A stretch of DNA of 64,000 nt from Gemmatimonadota bacterium (GTDB taxonomy: Bacteria; Gemmatimonadota; Gemmatimonadetes; Gemmatimonadales; Gemmatimonadaceae): contig JAIUOB010000003.1 in assembly GCA_020161135.1 (NCBI GenBank), positions 620,001 through 684,000 of the forward strand, in the 5' to 3' direction. Shown here piece by piece: positions 52,530-61,438 of this stretch. Every line of letters begins with the position of its first letter. Within the stretch, counting starts at the first letter, position 1. Position numbers and translations under genes: made by a program. The notes below the pieces were generated by a model. That model was not told the origin of the DNA and searched no databases. It worked only from the letters and a program-made list of their open reading frames with translations.

Positions 52530-55349
52530 TCACCGCGCCGCTGAGGGCTCCACGCGACGCACGAGCAGCGTGACCACCCCACGGGGCTCGGCCACGAAGG
52601 GCACGCGCGCCGCCGAGAGGACGCTCTCGCCGAGCGGCGTCTCATCGAGGCGACAGGCCGTGACGGACCACGGCCCGTCGTCCGGCAGCCGCCAGCTCCC
52701 GGCAGCGCGATGCGCCGTGAGGTTGACGGCACGCAGCACCACGGCCGATGCGTCGGTCTCGCTCACCGTGACGGCAGACATCTCGAACGCCGGCCCCTCG
52801 AGCACGGGCCCGGCCACACGACGCCGGCGCGCGTGCCCGGTGTCCTGCGGCTCGCCGTCACCCAGGTCGAGATCACGCCACGTCTCGCCGACGAGCGGCA
52901 GCAGCACGTCGTCCACGAGATCGCGTCGCACACTGCGCACCGCGTCGTCGAGCGGGCCGTGCAGCCAGAGCGCGCAGCGTGCGCGGAACACGCCGAGGCT
53001 CTGTGCGCCGGGGGTAGGCGAGGGCCAGCCTGCGTGCCCCGGACGTTCGGGCAGGTCTGCGCGCGACAGTGCGCCCGTCGCACGCAGCAGGGTGAGCGCG
53101 AGCGTGCCACCCTCCGCCTCGTCGCGGGACTCGGCCTCGGCGAGGCCGTCGGCGATGAGGGTCGCCCCGCGATTCACATCGTGCCGCGTGAGCCAGCGAT
53201 GCATGGGTTGTCCGGGCGGCACCGCCTCCTGCGCGCCGTCGGCCGCGACGATGGGGGGGCGCGAGACGGGCCCGAACGCGGCATCGGCTTCGACGCGGCC
53301 GACCGGCACGTCGGTGCGCATGACGAGTTGCAGCCGGTGCTGCCGCCGCGTGTTCACGCCGCGCACGTGGACCACCACGAGCGGCGACGCGATGTCGAGC
53401 GAGAGGTCGGTGGTCACCCGCACGGTGCCACGCGACGCCGTCGCCGCCGTCGTGCGCCAAACCGCACGCACCGTCGCGCGCAGCGGGCCCGCGTGCAGGA
53501 GCCGCGCGCGGACGAGGGAGAGCCGCTCCGGCGTGCCCCGTGGCGCGGGGGTGTACGTGTCGCCGTCGTCGTCGCGTGTGACGATCGCGAGGGCATCGAC
53601 GATCGCTCGCGTGCCGACGCGCACGTCGATGCGACCGGCGCCGGCGTCGACCTCGAGTTGCACGATGCCGTTGTCGAGCTGGACGCGTTGCGTCGGCGGT
53701 GCGCTGCGCGCCCGCGTGCTGCGTGTCGCCTTTGGCACGACTTCGATACCGCGTGCGGGCGGTGGCAGCGGCGGTGGCGCGGCGTCGCCGGCGTCCTGCG
53801 CAGCGGCATCGACCGCCAGCAGGCCACACGCAGGCACGGGGGGCACCCACGCCAGCGCGCGCCACTCGGCGACACGATCGTTGTCCGGATAGTGCTGCGG
53901 CGACTCACGACGCACGTCACGCTCACGCGCCGGCCCGAGCCACTGCACGGGCCACGTGCCGAGCGAGGGCGGCGTGGCACCGGCGCGCGGGATGGGCGCG
54001 GCGTGAGCGCTACCGGGACCGACCGGGACATCGCCGAGCGTCTCGTGCAGGCAGAGGTGCGCGAGCCCGCCGCGTGGGCGTGCGGTGCGGTTGCGCAGCA
54101 CGACGTGTGTGGTGGCACGTGGCGCGCGGCTGCGTGCCGCCACGGCATCATGCCCGAGCGCGGCCTGCAGCGCGGCCTCGCGCAGCCCGCGGGCCTGCGA
54201 GGCCACGGCATCGTGCGCGCCATCCATGCGGCGTGCCACCTCGTCGATACTGCAACCGCAGAGCGTGTCGTGCGGGTGCGTCTCGAGCAGCGTCTCCCAC
54301 GCGACGTGCAGCAGCGTGGGAAGTTGCGCCATGGTGAGCGCGCCATACGGCGAGACTGCATGCGCCGTACGCGAGCGGTCGTGCAGGCGCACGAGCGCCA
54401 GCCACGGCTCGACATCGCGCAGCAACCCGCGCTCGAGACAGGCGTTGCGCCGCTTCTGTGCGGCACGCGTCGCGAGCGCCCCGCCCAACGTCCACGTGTA
54501 GCCGTACGAGTCGCGGAGCTCGCCGCGAACGACCGGCACGTCGGGTGTCATGCGCGCCCGCAGCCGTGCGGCCCACGTGGCGAGCGGCATGTGCTCGACG
54601 GTGTGCGAGGCCCCCGCGACCTCGCGCAGCGCGGCCACCGCGTCGGTGACGTCGGGCTGACGCGCATGGTGATCGGCGCCGTTCGGCAGCAACACGACAC
54701 CGGTGGTGTGGCGCGCCCGCCAGTGCGCGGCGAGTCGCTCCCACCGCAGCCGCGCCGCGTCGCGGTCGACGGGGAGCGCACTGCCGACTTCGTATCCGTC
54801 GGCGGGCAGGTGCGCGGTGGCGACACGCGTGCCATCGGGTGCCTCCCACCAGACCGCGTCGGCCACGGGATGCCCCGCCCCGCCGAGGCCGCGCCAGACC
54901 ACGGCGACGTCGAGTCCGAAGCCGTGGGCGATGGTGGGAAGCGCCGCCGGGTGACCGAACGTGTCCGGGCACCAGGCGACCGGTGGCGCGTCGGCGCCCA
55001 GCGCGCGCAACACGCGTCGCCCCGCGGCGAGGTTGCGCACGAGTACCTCACCCGAGGGGATGAGCGTGTCCGCGAGCACGAACCACGGGCCGGCCTCGAG
55101 CCGCCCCTCGTGCAGCGCCGCACGCATGGCGTCCGTGGCCTCCGGGCGCACCGCCAGGTAGTCCCGCAGCACGATGGCCTGGCCATCGAGCAGGAACGGC
55201 CCCGGCGCGGGGTGCGCCAGCACGGCATCGACGAGCGCGACCAGACGCTGCCGAAAGCGGGCGGCCCCGTGGTACCACTCACGATCCCAGTGCGTGTGTG
55301 ACACGACGCAGACGGTGAGCGGCGTGTCCGCGAACGGCCTCTCGGTCAT
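52530..55349 (-). CDS. GH38 alpha-mannosidase
   Basis: A retaining glycosidase of 939 residues that would release terminal mannose. The zinc site starts with SHTHWDREW (His18, Asp22). The nucleophile Asp129 is in WCPDTFGHPAALP, and HDTLCGCSIDEVARRMD supplies a further His/Asp pair near residue 385. A GH38-type helical middle domain and a beta-sandwich C-terminus (LDNGIVQLEVDAGAGRIDV and following) complete the fold. No signal peptide is visible, so it is cytoplasmic, as many bacterial GH38 enzymes are. ATG 55349 is chosen; an upstream TTG adds three residues. It neighbours the ABC permeases and the heparinase-like gene, suggesting uptake and breakdown of a mannose-containing glycan. Confidence 0.92.
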   Translation of the reverse strand: MTERPFADTPLTVCVVSHTHWDREWYHGAARFRQRLVALVDAVLAHPAPGPFLLDGQAIVLRDYLAVRPEATDAMRAALHEGRLEAGPWFVLADTLIPSGEVLVRNLAAGRRVLRALGADAPPVAWCPDTFGHPAALPTIAHGFGLDVAVVWRGLGGAGHPVADAVWWEAPDGTRVATAHLPADGYEVGSALPVDRDAARLRWERLAAHWRARHTTGVVLLPNGADHHARQPDVTDAVAALREVAGASHTVEHMPLATWAARLRARMTPDVPVVRGELRDSYGYTWTLGGALATRAAQKRRNACLERGLLRDVEPWLALVRLHDRSRTAHAVSPYGALTMAQLPTLLHVAWETLLETHPHDTLCGCSIDEVARRMDGAHDAVASQARGLREAALQAALGHDAVAARSRAPRATTHVVLRNRTARPRGGLAHLCLHETLGDVPVGPGSAHAAPIPRAGATPPSLGTWPVQWLGPARERDVRRESPQHYPDNDRVAEWRALAWVPPVPACGLLAVDAAAQDAGDAAPPPLPPPARGIEVVPKATRSTRARSAPPTQRVQLDNGIVQLEVDAGAGRIDVRVGTRAIVDALAIVTRDDDGDTYTPAPRGTPERLSLVRARLLHAGPLRATVRAVWRTTAATASRGTVRVTTDLSLDIASPLVVVHVRGVNTRRQHRLQLVMRTDVPVGRVEADAAFGPVSRPPIVAADGAQEAVPPGQPMHRWLTRHDVNRGATLIADGLAEAESRDEAEGGTLALTLLRATGALSRADLPERPGHAGWPSPTPGAQSLGVFRARCALWLHGPLDDAVRSVRRDLVDDVLLPLVGETWRDLDLGDGEPQDTGHARRRRVAGPVLEGPAFEMSAVTVSETDASAVVLRAVNLTAHRAAGSWRLPDDGPWSVTACRLDETPLGESVLSAARVPFVAEPRGVVTLLVRRVEPSAAR

Positions 55350-55473
55350 ACGTGACAAGCTAGTCGGGCCCAGCGTCGGGAGCAGACTCCGCGGTTGACC
55401 CCTTCGCCGCGTCCGTCGAGCTTTCTCCGAGCCGCCACCGGCTCACCTCCCCGCCCCCACTCCGGACGCTTGC

Positions 55474-56115
55474 TTGGAATTCCTGACCGAGTTCTTTCAT
55501 CGGCTGCGCGATCTTCCCGCCCTGGTGCAATGGGCCGGATACGTCGGGCTGACGCTCATCATCTTCGCCGAGACGGGGTTGCTGGTGGGATTCTTCCTGC
55601 CGGGCGATTCGCTGCTGGTCACGGCCGGGCTGCTTGCGGCTGACCCCGCCTTCGGGCTCAACCTGTGGCTGCTCGGTGCCATCCTCACCGTCGCGGCAAT
55701 CGTCGGCGACACGGTGGGGTACAACGTCGGCAAGGCGACGGGCCCGCGGATCTTCCGGCGCGAGGACTCGCTGTTCTTCCACAAGGATCACCTGCTCAAG
55801 GCGCAGGCGTTCTACGAGAAGCACGGCGGCAAGACGATCATCATCGCCCGCTTCATGCCCATCGTGCGGACCTTCGCGCCGGTCGTGGCCGGCGTGGGCC
55901 GCATGGAGTACCGTTCCTTCCTCGCGTACAACGTCGTTGGTGGCGTGCTGTGGATCTGGAGCATGCTGCTGACGGGGTGGATCCTGGCGCGCACCGTGCC
56001 CGGCGTCGCGAAGCACGTCGAGAAGGTCATCCTGCTGGTCGTGTTCCTGTCGATCCTCCCGGGGATCATCGCGTGGCTGCGCGAGCGCCAGAAGGCGCGC
56101 TCGTCGGCCGCCTGA
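55474..56115 (+). CDS. DedA-family membrane protein
   Basis: A 213-residue inner-membrane protein with about five helices. DedA hallmarks are [25 protein letters not shown] near residue 32, [14 protein letters not shown] near 87, and [32 protein letters not shown] near 120, with the two acidic and two arginine residues known to matter in YqjA/YghB. The family moves lipid carriers or lipids across membranes. The start is TTG 55474, as no ATG fits. It follows the divergent GH38 gene by 124 bp and lies 44 bp upstream of sodA. Confidence 0.92.
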   Translation: MEFLTEFFHRLRDLPALVQWAGYVGLTLIIFAETGLLVGFFLPGDSLLVTAGLLAADPAFGLNLWLLGAILTVAAIVGDTVGYNVGKATGPRIFRREDSLFFHKDHLLKAQAFYEKHGGKTIIIARFMPIVRTFAPVVAGVGRMEYRSFLAYNVVGGVLWIWSMLLTGWILARTVPGVAKHVEKVILLVVFLSILPGIIAWLRERQKARSSAA

Positions 56116-56159
56116 GCTGCCTCGCCATTTCCCATCGTCCCACACTTCGGAGTCTCTCC

Positions 56160-56759
56160 ATGGCCCACACGCTGCCGCCGCTGCCGTACGCCCCCGAGGC
56201 GCTCGAGCCGCACATCGACGCCCAGACGATGACCATCCATCATGGCAAGCATCATCAGGCGTACGTGACGAACCTCAACGCCGCGATCGAGAAGGCGCCG
56301 GAGCTCGCGTCGTGGTCGCTCGACGACCTGTGCCGCAAGATCAACGAGGTGCCCGAGGCGGTGCGCACGGCCGTGCGCAACAACGGTGGTGGCCACTGGA
56401 ACCACGCGCTGTTCTGGCAGCTCATGGGCCCCAACGCGGGTGGTGAGCCGACCGGTGCGCTCGCCGACGCGATCACCAAGGCCTTCGGTTCGTTCGCGAC
56501 GTTCAAGGAGCAGTTCCAGGCCGCCGGCATGGGGCGCTTCGGCAGTGGCTGGGCGTGGCTCATCAAGAACGCCGACGGCTCGCTGGCCATCATGAGCACG
56601 CCGAACCAGGACAATCCGCTCATGGAGGGGAAGCACGCGCTCCTCGGCGTCGACGTGTGGGAGCACGCGTACTACCTCAAGTACCAGAACCGTCGCGCGG
56701 ACTACCTCGGGGCGTTCTGGAACGTCGTGAACTGGGGCGAGGTCGCGAAGCGGTTCTAG
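56160..56759 (+). CDS. sodA: Superoxide dismutase, Mn type
   Basis: A 199-residue enzyme that dismutates superoxide to oxygen and hydrogen peroxide. The metal ligands are His27 ([10 protein letters not shown]), His82 (GGHWNH), Asp165 and His169 ([11 protein letters not shown]). NNGGGHWNH and Gln150 in NQDNP are features of Mn-binding rather than Fe-binding members. It has no signal peptide, so it is cytoplasmic. The N-terminus [10 protein letters not shown] is typical. A very strong hairpin follows (56782-56824). With the peroxiredoxin and thioredoxin reductase it contributes to defence against oxidants. Confidence 0.96.
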   Translation: MAHTLPPLPYAPEALEPHIDAQTMTIHHGKHHQAYVTNLNAAIEKAPELASWSLDDLCRKINEVPEAVRTAVRNNGGGHWNHALFWQLMGPNAGGEPTGALADAITKAFGSFATFKEQFQAAGMGRFGSGWAWLIKNADGSLAIMSTPNQDNPLMEGKHALLGVDVWEHAYYLKYQNRRADYLGAFWNVVNWGEVAKRF

Positions 56760-56781
56760 GCCTCGGCGACACACAACGGCA

Positions 56782-56824
56782 ACAAGAAGCGCCCCGCGTC
56801 GGTCCGACGCGGGGCGCTTCTTGT
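56782..56824. terminator. Perfect 20-bp hairpin terminator after sodA
   Basis: A perfect 20-bp stem (ACAAGAAGCGCCCCGCGTCG with complement) with a 3-nt loop, starting 22 bp after the sodA stop. It is the longest perfect dyad I found in the window. It sits between convergent genes and can act on both strands; ends of the stem are A/T-rich (TTCTTGT). Confidence 0.75.
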
Positions 56825-56901
56825 CGTGCGTTGTGAGCTGTGAGGCTGCCGGGCCGTGGGTGGTGAGCCGTGGGCCGTGGGTCAGTGCTGCGCGTGTGCG
56901 C

Positions 56902-57786
56902 TCAGACGGCGGCAGGCTCGGTCTGCGTGTTGGCCTGGCGGGCGCTCTGGAGCAGCGTGAACGAGGTGTACGCCACCACCGCGGCCACCAGCCAGCGCAG
57001 CACGTTGAGTGGCATCGACTTCACGAGGAACGCGGCGATGAGCACCGCGGGAATGCCCCCGATGATCATGCTCGTGACTGCCTGGTAGTTCACGCGCCCG
57101 GCGCGCAGGAACTGCGTGGCCGCGGTGGGCATGAGGAAGGCGCACGAGCCCATCATGACGGGGAAGGCGGTGACCGGGCTCATCCCGAGCATGCTCACCA
57201 GCAGCATGCACGGGCCATACAGGCCGATGCCGATGGTCATGAGCGCGCCAAGCACCAGGTTGCCGGCCAGCGCGATGCCGAGCTTCACCCCCGTGACACC
57301 CGTGGCGGTTCCGCCGCCAGGGAGGATATTGAGGGCCTGTGCAATGAAGAGCGCTGCTGCCGCCGCGAGGCAGAGCCCCATGCCCAACCGAATGCGGTTG
57401 ATGGGCCACTTCGCGACCACGCCGGCGCCGAGCCACGCGCCCACGACCGCCGCCGCGATCATGCCGATGAGCGTCGTCGGGTCGACATCGACGGCCTGCG
57501 TGTAGATGACCGCCTGCAGCAGCGTGGCCATGGTGTAGCCGGCGTTGAGCGTGCCGGGAATGACATCGTCACGCACGGTCTTCGTGGCGCGGAACGCCGC
57601 GGTGGTCGTCGCGAACGACCCGATGCCCAGCGTGTCGAAGAAGTTGGCGACGAAGCTGATGACAAGCAGTGTCGGCGTGGGGGTCAGCGGCTTCCGGCCG
57701 CGCAGCCCCACCACCAGCGACGCGATGTGATAGAGGGTGACGAGGGCGAGCGCACCCAACAGCAACTGCTTGGCGTCGAAGGACAT
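56902..57786 (-). CDS. TauE/SafE-family anion exporter-like permease
   Basis: A 294-residue inner-membrane protein with about eight helices. The order LVISFVANFFDTLGIGSFATTTAAFRATK (first repeat) and ALMTIGIGLYGPCMLLVSMLGMSPVTAFPVMMGSCAFLMP (second repeat) gives the paired sulfite/organosulfonate exporter fold. Proposed substrates of the family are sulfite, sulfoacetate or other anions. ATG 57786 (MSFDAKQLLLG) is chosen as the start; the longer open frame upstream is not membrane-like. It lies 90 bp after a Yip1-like gene with a weak hairpin in the gap. Function otherwise unknown. Confidence 0.88.
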   Translation of the reverse strand: MSFDAKQLLLGALALVTLYHIASLVVGLRGRKPLTPTPTLLVISFVANFFDTLGIGSFATTTAAFRATKTVRDDVIPGTLNAGYTMATLLQAVIYTQAVDVDPTTLIGMIAAAVVGAWLGAGVVAKWPINRIRLGMGLCLAAAAALFIAQALNILPGGGTATGVTGVKLGIALAGNLVLGALMTIGIGLYGPCMLLVSMLGMSPVTAFPVMMGSCAFLMPTAATQFLRAGRVNYQAVTSMIIGGIPAVLIAAFLVKSMPLNVLRWLVAAVVAYTSFTLLQSARQANTQTEPAAV

Positions 57787-57818
57787 GTCCGGTGGGGATG
57801 GGAGGGAGGGATACAACG

Positions 57819-57849
57819 CGCCGGGCGCACCTGTGGGGCACACCCGGCG
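57819..57849. other. Weak hairpin between Yip1-like and TauE genes
   Basis: A 7-bp stem (CGCCGGG/CCCGGCG) with a 17-nt loop in a 90-bp gap of two same-direction genes. No T run. A weak terminator is possible. Confidence 0.25.
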
Positions 57850-57876
57850 TCCGACACCGACGGGAGCGGCGGCGAC

Positions 57877-58605
57877 TCAGCCGAAGATGACCGCCGGGAC
57901 GAGGGAGACCGCGGCGCCGATGGCCCAGGCGACCACAGCCGCAACTATACCCGTCGAGCGGGTTACGCGCGCCACCCCCGCCACCGCTGCGGCGTAGATG
58001 ACCAGCTGCCAGATGCTGAACAGGTCGAGGCCGGCGACGAGCTGCATGACGGCGGGGCTGACGGTCTTGGCGTCCATGAACCGTGCCGGACCGAGCGACA
58101 GGTCGTAGAGCGAGACGGCCTGCGACCCGTCCATGAGCGCGCCCTGTATGCCCCCGGCGAGGAAGCTGAGCACGCGCGGGACGAAGCCAAGCAGCGCCAC
58201 GAGCGCCGCCTGCCCGAAGCGCATCGGCGCCTTCACGATCTTGCCGGCGAGCCACAGGAAGAGGCCGGAGAACAGCGCCGCGAAGGGCGCCATGAGCACG
58301 CCTGACACGAGGTAGCCGATGCCACCCATCGTGGCCGCGGTGTCAGCCGCGCCCTCGGGCATGGGCTGCCCCTTGGCGGCGGCGGCCTGCATCTGCAGCT
58401 CGAACGTGCCGTCGAGCCAGGGCTGGATGAGCCCCTTGGTGGCGATCGCACACACTGCCGTGATCACGGTCAGGATGATCAGGTACTTCCCGAGCTGACG
58501 GTCGCGGGCCCGCGCGCCCACGGCGCCGGGAGCCCACAACGTCTCCAGCAGGTCTTCGGTGACCTGCCCGAACGTCGGGTTCGTGCCCGTCATGGCATCA
58601 CTCAT
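57877..58605 (-). CDS. Yip1-family-like integral membrane protein
   Basis: A 242-residue protein with five hydrophobic helices: about residues 40-60 (YLIILTVITAVCAIATKG), 95-125 (GYLVSGVLMAPFAALFSGLFLWLAGKIV), 130-150, 185-205 and 215-240. The FSGLFLWLAGKI and FSIWQLVIYAAAVAGVARV segments match the bacterial Yip1 domain pattern. There is no catalytic motif. ATG 58605 overlaps the speA stop by 4 bp (ATGA), so it is translationally coupled with arginine decarboxylase. ATG 58593 is a second possible start. The reason for the linkage is unclear. Confidence 0.78.
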   Translation of the reverse strand: MSDAMTGTNPTFGQVTEDLLETLWAPGAVGARARDRQLGKYLIILTVITAVCAIATKGLIQPWLDGTFELQMQAAAAKGQPMPEGAADTAATMGGIGYLVSGVLMAPFAALFSGLFLWLAGKIVKAPMRFGQAALVALLGFVPRVLSFLAGGIQGALMDGSQAVSLYDLSLGPARFMDAKTVSPAVMQLVAGLDLFSIWQLVIYAAAVAGVARVTRSTGIVAAVVAWAIGAAVSLVPAVIFG

Positions 58606-60560
58606 CGTGCAGCCTCTCCCTCGAGATAGGTGTAGCCTTCCAGCCCCGCGACGAAGTCGGCGATGAACGCATTCGCCTCGTCCCGGGTGATGCGCGTGGA
58701 GCTGTTCACCTTGCGCCGGAAGGTCGCCAGCAACTGCGAGGCCCCGAACTGGACGTAGTTGAGCACCTCGGTCACCGTGTCCCCTTCGACGAGGTCGGTG
58801 ATGTCGTAGCCGCCGTGATCATTCATACGGACGTGCACCGCGTTCGTGTCACCGAACAGGTTGTGCAGGTCGCCGAGGATCTCCTGGTAGGCGCCCGTGA
58901 GGAAGATGCCGAGGATGTAGTCCTCGCCGTCGCGGAACTCGTGGAGCTCGAGGCTGGGACGGCCGTTCTTGTCACCGACAAACCGGTCGATCTTGCCGTC
59001 CGAGTCGCAGGTGACGTCCTGCAACGTCCCACGCCGCACCGGCTCCTCGCCCAGCCGGTGGATAGGCATGATGGGGAAGAGCTGGTCGATGGCCCAACTG
59101 TCCGGCAGCGACTGGAACAGCGAGAAATTGCAGAAGTAGCGGTCGCACAGCGCCGACTCGAGCTCGGGGAGGATGTCCTCGTAGGTGTCGGGATCGGCCT
59201 TGGCGATGCGGTAGATCGCGTTCATCGTCGCGAGCCACAGCACCTCCGCCTTCGCGAGGCCCCGCAGGTTGAGCACGCCCGAGTTGAAGAACTGCCGGGC
59301 CCGGTCCTTGTCGAACGACGCATCGTGGAACACCTCGAGCACCTTGCGGGTGCGCGGGTCGCGCTCGGTGAGCGTGCGCCAGTCCTCGTGCATCTCGTGC
59401 AGGAGCGAGTGATCCTCGTCGTCGAGCGCGGGCACCGGCTGCGCGGCCTGGGACTCCACGTCGATGACCTTGAGCAGCAGCAGCGCGTGATGCGCCGTGA
59501 GGGCGCGCCCCGACTCGCTGATGACGTGCGGCATGGGCAGCTCGGCTTCGCGGCACGCCTCGGCGATCGTGTAGATCACGTCGTTGGCGTACTCCTGCAG
59601 CGTGTAGTTGACGCTGGCGTTGTTCGTGGAGTTGGTGCCGTCGTAGTCGATGCCGAGCCCACCGCCCACGTCGACATGCGTGATGTCGACGCCCAGCGCC
59701 CGCAGCTCGAGGTAGAAGCGCGCGACCTCCTGCAGCCCCGACTTGATGAAGCGGATGTCGGTGATCTGGCTGCCGAGGTGGAAGTGGATGAGCTTGAGGA
59801 TGTCGAGGCGGCCGGCGGTCTGCAGCTTGTCGATGAGCTTGATGAGCTCCGCCGAACTGAGGCCGAACTTGCTCTTCTCGCCACCACTCTGCGCCCAGCG
59901 GCCGGCCCCTTCGCTGGCCAGCTTGATGCGCACCCCCGCGCTCGGCTGCACGCCCAGCTCGTCGGCCACCTCGAGCAGCACGTCCAGCTCACTCACCTGC
60001 TCGAGCACGATGAACACGCGGTGGCCCAGCTTCTGCCCCATGAGGGCGAGCCGCATGAACTCGTGGTCCTTGTAGCCGTTGCAGACGATCAGGTGCTCGG
60101 TGCTCTCGGACAGGCCGAGGACCGCCTGCAGCTCCGGCTTCGAGCCGCACTCGAGCCCCACGCCGTGCGTCTTGCCGAAGCGGACGATCTCCTCGACGAC
60201 GTGGCGCTGCTGGTTGACCTTGATCGGGTAGACGGTGGTGTAGCCGCCCGTGTAGTCGAACTCGCGAATGGCTTGCGTGAAGCGTTCGCTGAGCGTCTCG
60301 ATGCGCGACTTGAGGATGTCCGAGAAGCGCAGCAGGATGGGCAACTGGATGCCCTGCCCTTCGAGATCCTGTGCGAGGTCGCGCAGGTCGAGCGCGAGAT
60401 GCGGACGATCGGGATCGGGGCGCACGACCACGTGGCCGCGATCATTGACGTCGAAGTAGCCGGCCCCCCAGCCTTCGACATTGTAGAGCGCACGCGCCGC
60501 GTCGATCGACCAGGGGGTCGGCGCGGGGGCGGAGGCGAGAGTCTGGGTCCGGGTGGCCAT
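58602..60560 (-). CDS. speA: Biosynthetic arginine decarboxylase
   Basis: This PLP enzyme converts arginine to agmatine, the first step of an agmatine route to putrescine and spermidine. The 652 residues fit SpeA (630-660). Lys114 in VYPIKVNQQRHVVEEI binds PLP, LNLIHFHLGSQ-type sequence (LKLIHFHLGSQITDIRFI) and VDVGGGLGIDYDG mark the barrel, and the C-terminal part has CDSDGKIDRFV and NLFGDTNAVHV. No signal peptide. ATG 60560. The downstream Yip1-like gene overlaps it. No agmatinase or agmatine deiminase gene is in the window, so the rest of the pathway lies elsewhere. Confidence 0.96.
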   Translation of the reverse strand: MATRTQTLASAPAPTPWSIDAARALYNVEGWGAGYFDVNDRGHVVVRPDPDRPHLALDLRDLAQDLEGQGIQLPILLRFSDILKSRIETLSERFTQAIREFDYTGGYTTVYPIKVNQQRHVVEEIVRFGKTHGVGLECGSKPELQAVLGLSESTEHLIVCNGYKDHEFMRLALMGQKLGHRVFIVLEQVSELDVLLEVADELGVQPSAGVRIKLASEGAGRWAQSGGEKSKFGLSSAELIKLIDKLQTAGRLDILKLIHFHLGSQITDIRFIKSGLQEVARFYLELRALGVDITHVDVGGGLGIDYDGTNSTNNASVNYTLQEYANDVIYTIAEACREAELPMPHVISESGRALTAHHALLLLKVIDVESQAAQPVPALDDEDHSLLHEMHEDWRTLTERDPRTRKVLEVFHDASFDKDRARQFFNSGVLNLRGLAKAEVLWLATMNAIYRIAKADPDTYEDILPELESALCDRYFCNFSLFQSLPDSWAIDQLFPIMPIHRLGEEPVRRGTLQDVTCDSDGKIDRFVGDKNGRPSLELHEFRDGEDYILGIFLTGAYQEILGDLHNLFGDTNAVHVRMNDHGGYDITDLVEGDTVTEVLNYVQFGASQLLATFRRKVNSSTRITRDEANAFIADFVAGLEGYTYLEGEAAR

Positions 60561-60594
60561 AGGGCGAAAAAGCTATCGGATACGCCCCCCTGCA

Positions 60595-60622
60595 GGGAGT
60601 CGCCACCCGTGTGACGACTCCC
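60595..60622. terminator. Hairpin between TIGR00266 and speA genes
   Basis: An 8-bp perfect stem (GGGAGTCG/CGACTCCC) with a 12-nt loop in the 86-bp gap. A T run (GCTTTTTCG on the minus strand) lies about 25 bp further on and so is not adjacent. Termination is possible but not clear. Confidence 0.35.
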
Positions 60623-60646
60623 CGCCGGGCGGTCACCGCGTCGGCG

Positions 60647-61438
60647 TCAGTTGTCGCCGTCGATCAGGCGACCGAGCCCACCCAGCACGGAACCTTCCTC
60701 GCGGCCGCGTCCACCGGCGCGTGGTGCGGCGGCAATGATGCGATCGGCGAGGCGCGAGAACGGCAGCGTCTGGAGGATCACACGACCGGGGCCGGTGAGC
60801 TGGACGAAGAAGAGCCCTTCGCCCCCGAACAGTGCCGTCTTGATGCCGGGGACACGCTGGATGTCGTAGTCCACCGTCGGCTGGAAGGCCACGAGGCAGC
60901 CCGTGTCCACCCGCAGCGGCTCGCCCGGCGCGAGGTCGATGGCGTGCAGCGTCCCCGACGAGTGCAGGAACGCGAGCCCGTCGCCCTGCAGCTTCTGCAG
61001 GATGAAGCCTTCACCGCCGAAGAAGCCGGCGCCGATGCGGCGCGTGAACGCCACCGACACGTCGATGCCGCGCGCCGCGCAGAGGAAGCTGTCCTTCTGC
61101 GCGAGCACGGTGCCGCCCCAGTCCCGCAGGTTGAGCGGCACGACCTTGCCCGGATACGGCGCCGCGAAGGCCACGTCGGCACGACGGGCGCCCGCGTTCC
61201 CGAAGAGCGTCACGAAGAACGAGTCACCCGCGAGCACGCGCTTGCCGGCACCCACCAGCTTGTCGAACAGCGAGCCACTCTTCGCGTTCGGATCGAGCGT
61301 GGTGGCCATCGTGATGCCGTCGCGCATGAACATCATCGCGCCCGCCTCGGCGAAGACCGCTTCGCCGGGGTCGAGCGTGATGATCACTGCCTGCAGGTCG
61401 TCGCCGATGATCTGGTAATCGATCTCGTCCGCTGCCAT
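60647..61438 (-). CDS. TIGR00266/AIM24-family beta-helix protein
   Basis: A 263-residue protein of the TIGR00266 (AIM24-like) family, built of glycine-rich beta-strands. Visible family sequences are LDPGEAVFAEAGAMMFMRDGITM near residue 23, FFVTLFGNAGA, KDSFLCAARGIDVSV, GAGFFGGEGFILQKLQGDGLAFLHSSG and LTGPGRVILQT. The C-terminus is disordered and glycine/arginine-rich. No signal peptide or membrane helix. Function in bacteria is unknown. ATG 61438 shares one base with the stop of the S9 peptidase gene (TGATG), so the two are translationally coupled. Confidence 0.88.
   Translation of the reverse strand: MAADEIDYQIIGDDLQAVIITLDPGEAVFAEAGAMMFMRDGITMATTLDPNAKSGSLFDKLVGAGKRVLAGDSFFVTLFGNAGARRADVAFAAPYPGKVVPLNLRDWGGTVLAQKDSFLCAARGIDVSVAFTRRIGAGFFGGEGFILQKLQGDGLAFLHSSGTLHAIDLAPGEPLRVDTGCLVAFQPTVDYDIQRVPGIKTALFGGEGLFFVQLTGPGRVILQTLPFSRLADRIIAAAPRAGGRGREEGSVLGGLGRLIDGDN

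Noticed and set aside
52710..55301. An 863-codon plus-strand frame opposite the GH38 gene
   Set aside because: GH38 has its zinc and nucleophile motifs in place. The antisense frame is Arg/His-rich and shows no start signal or family.
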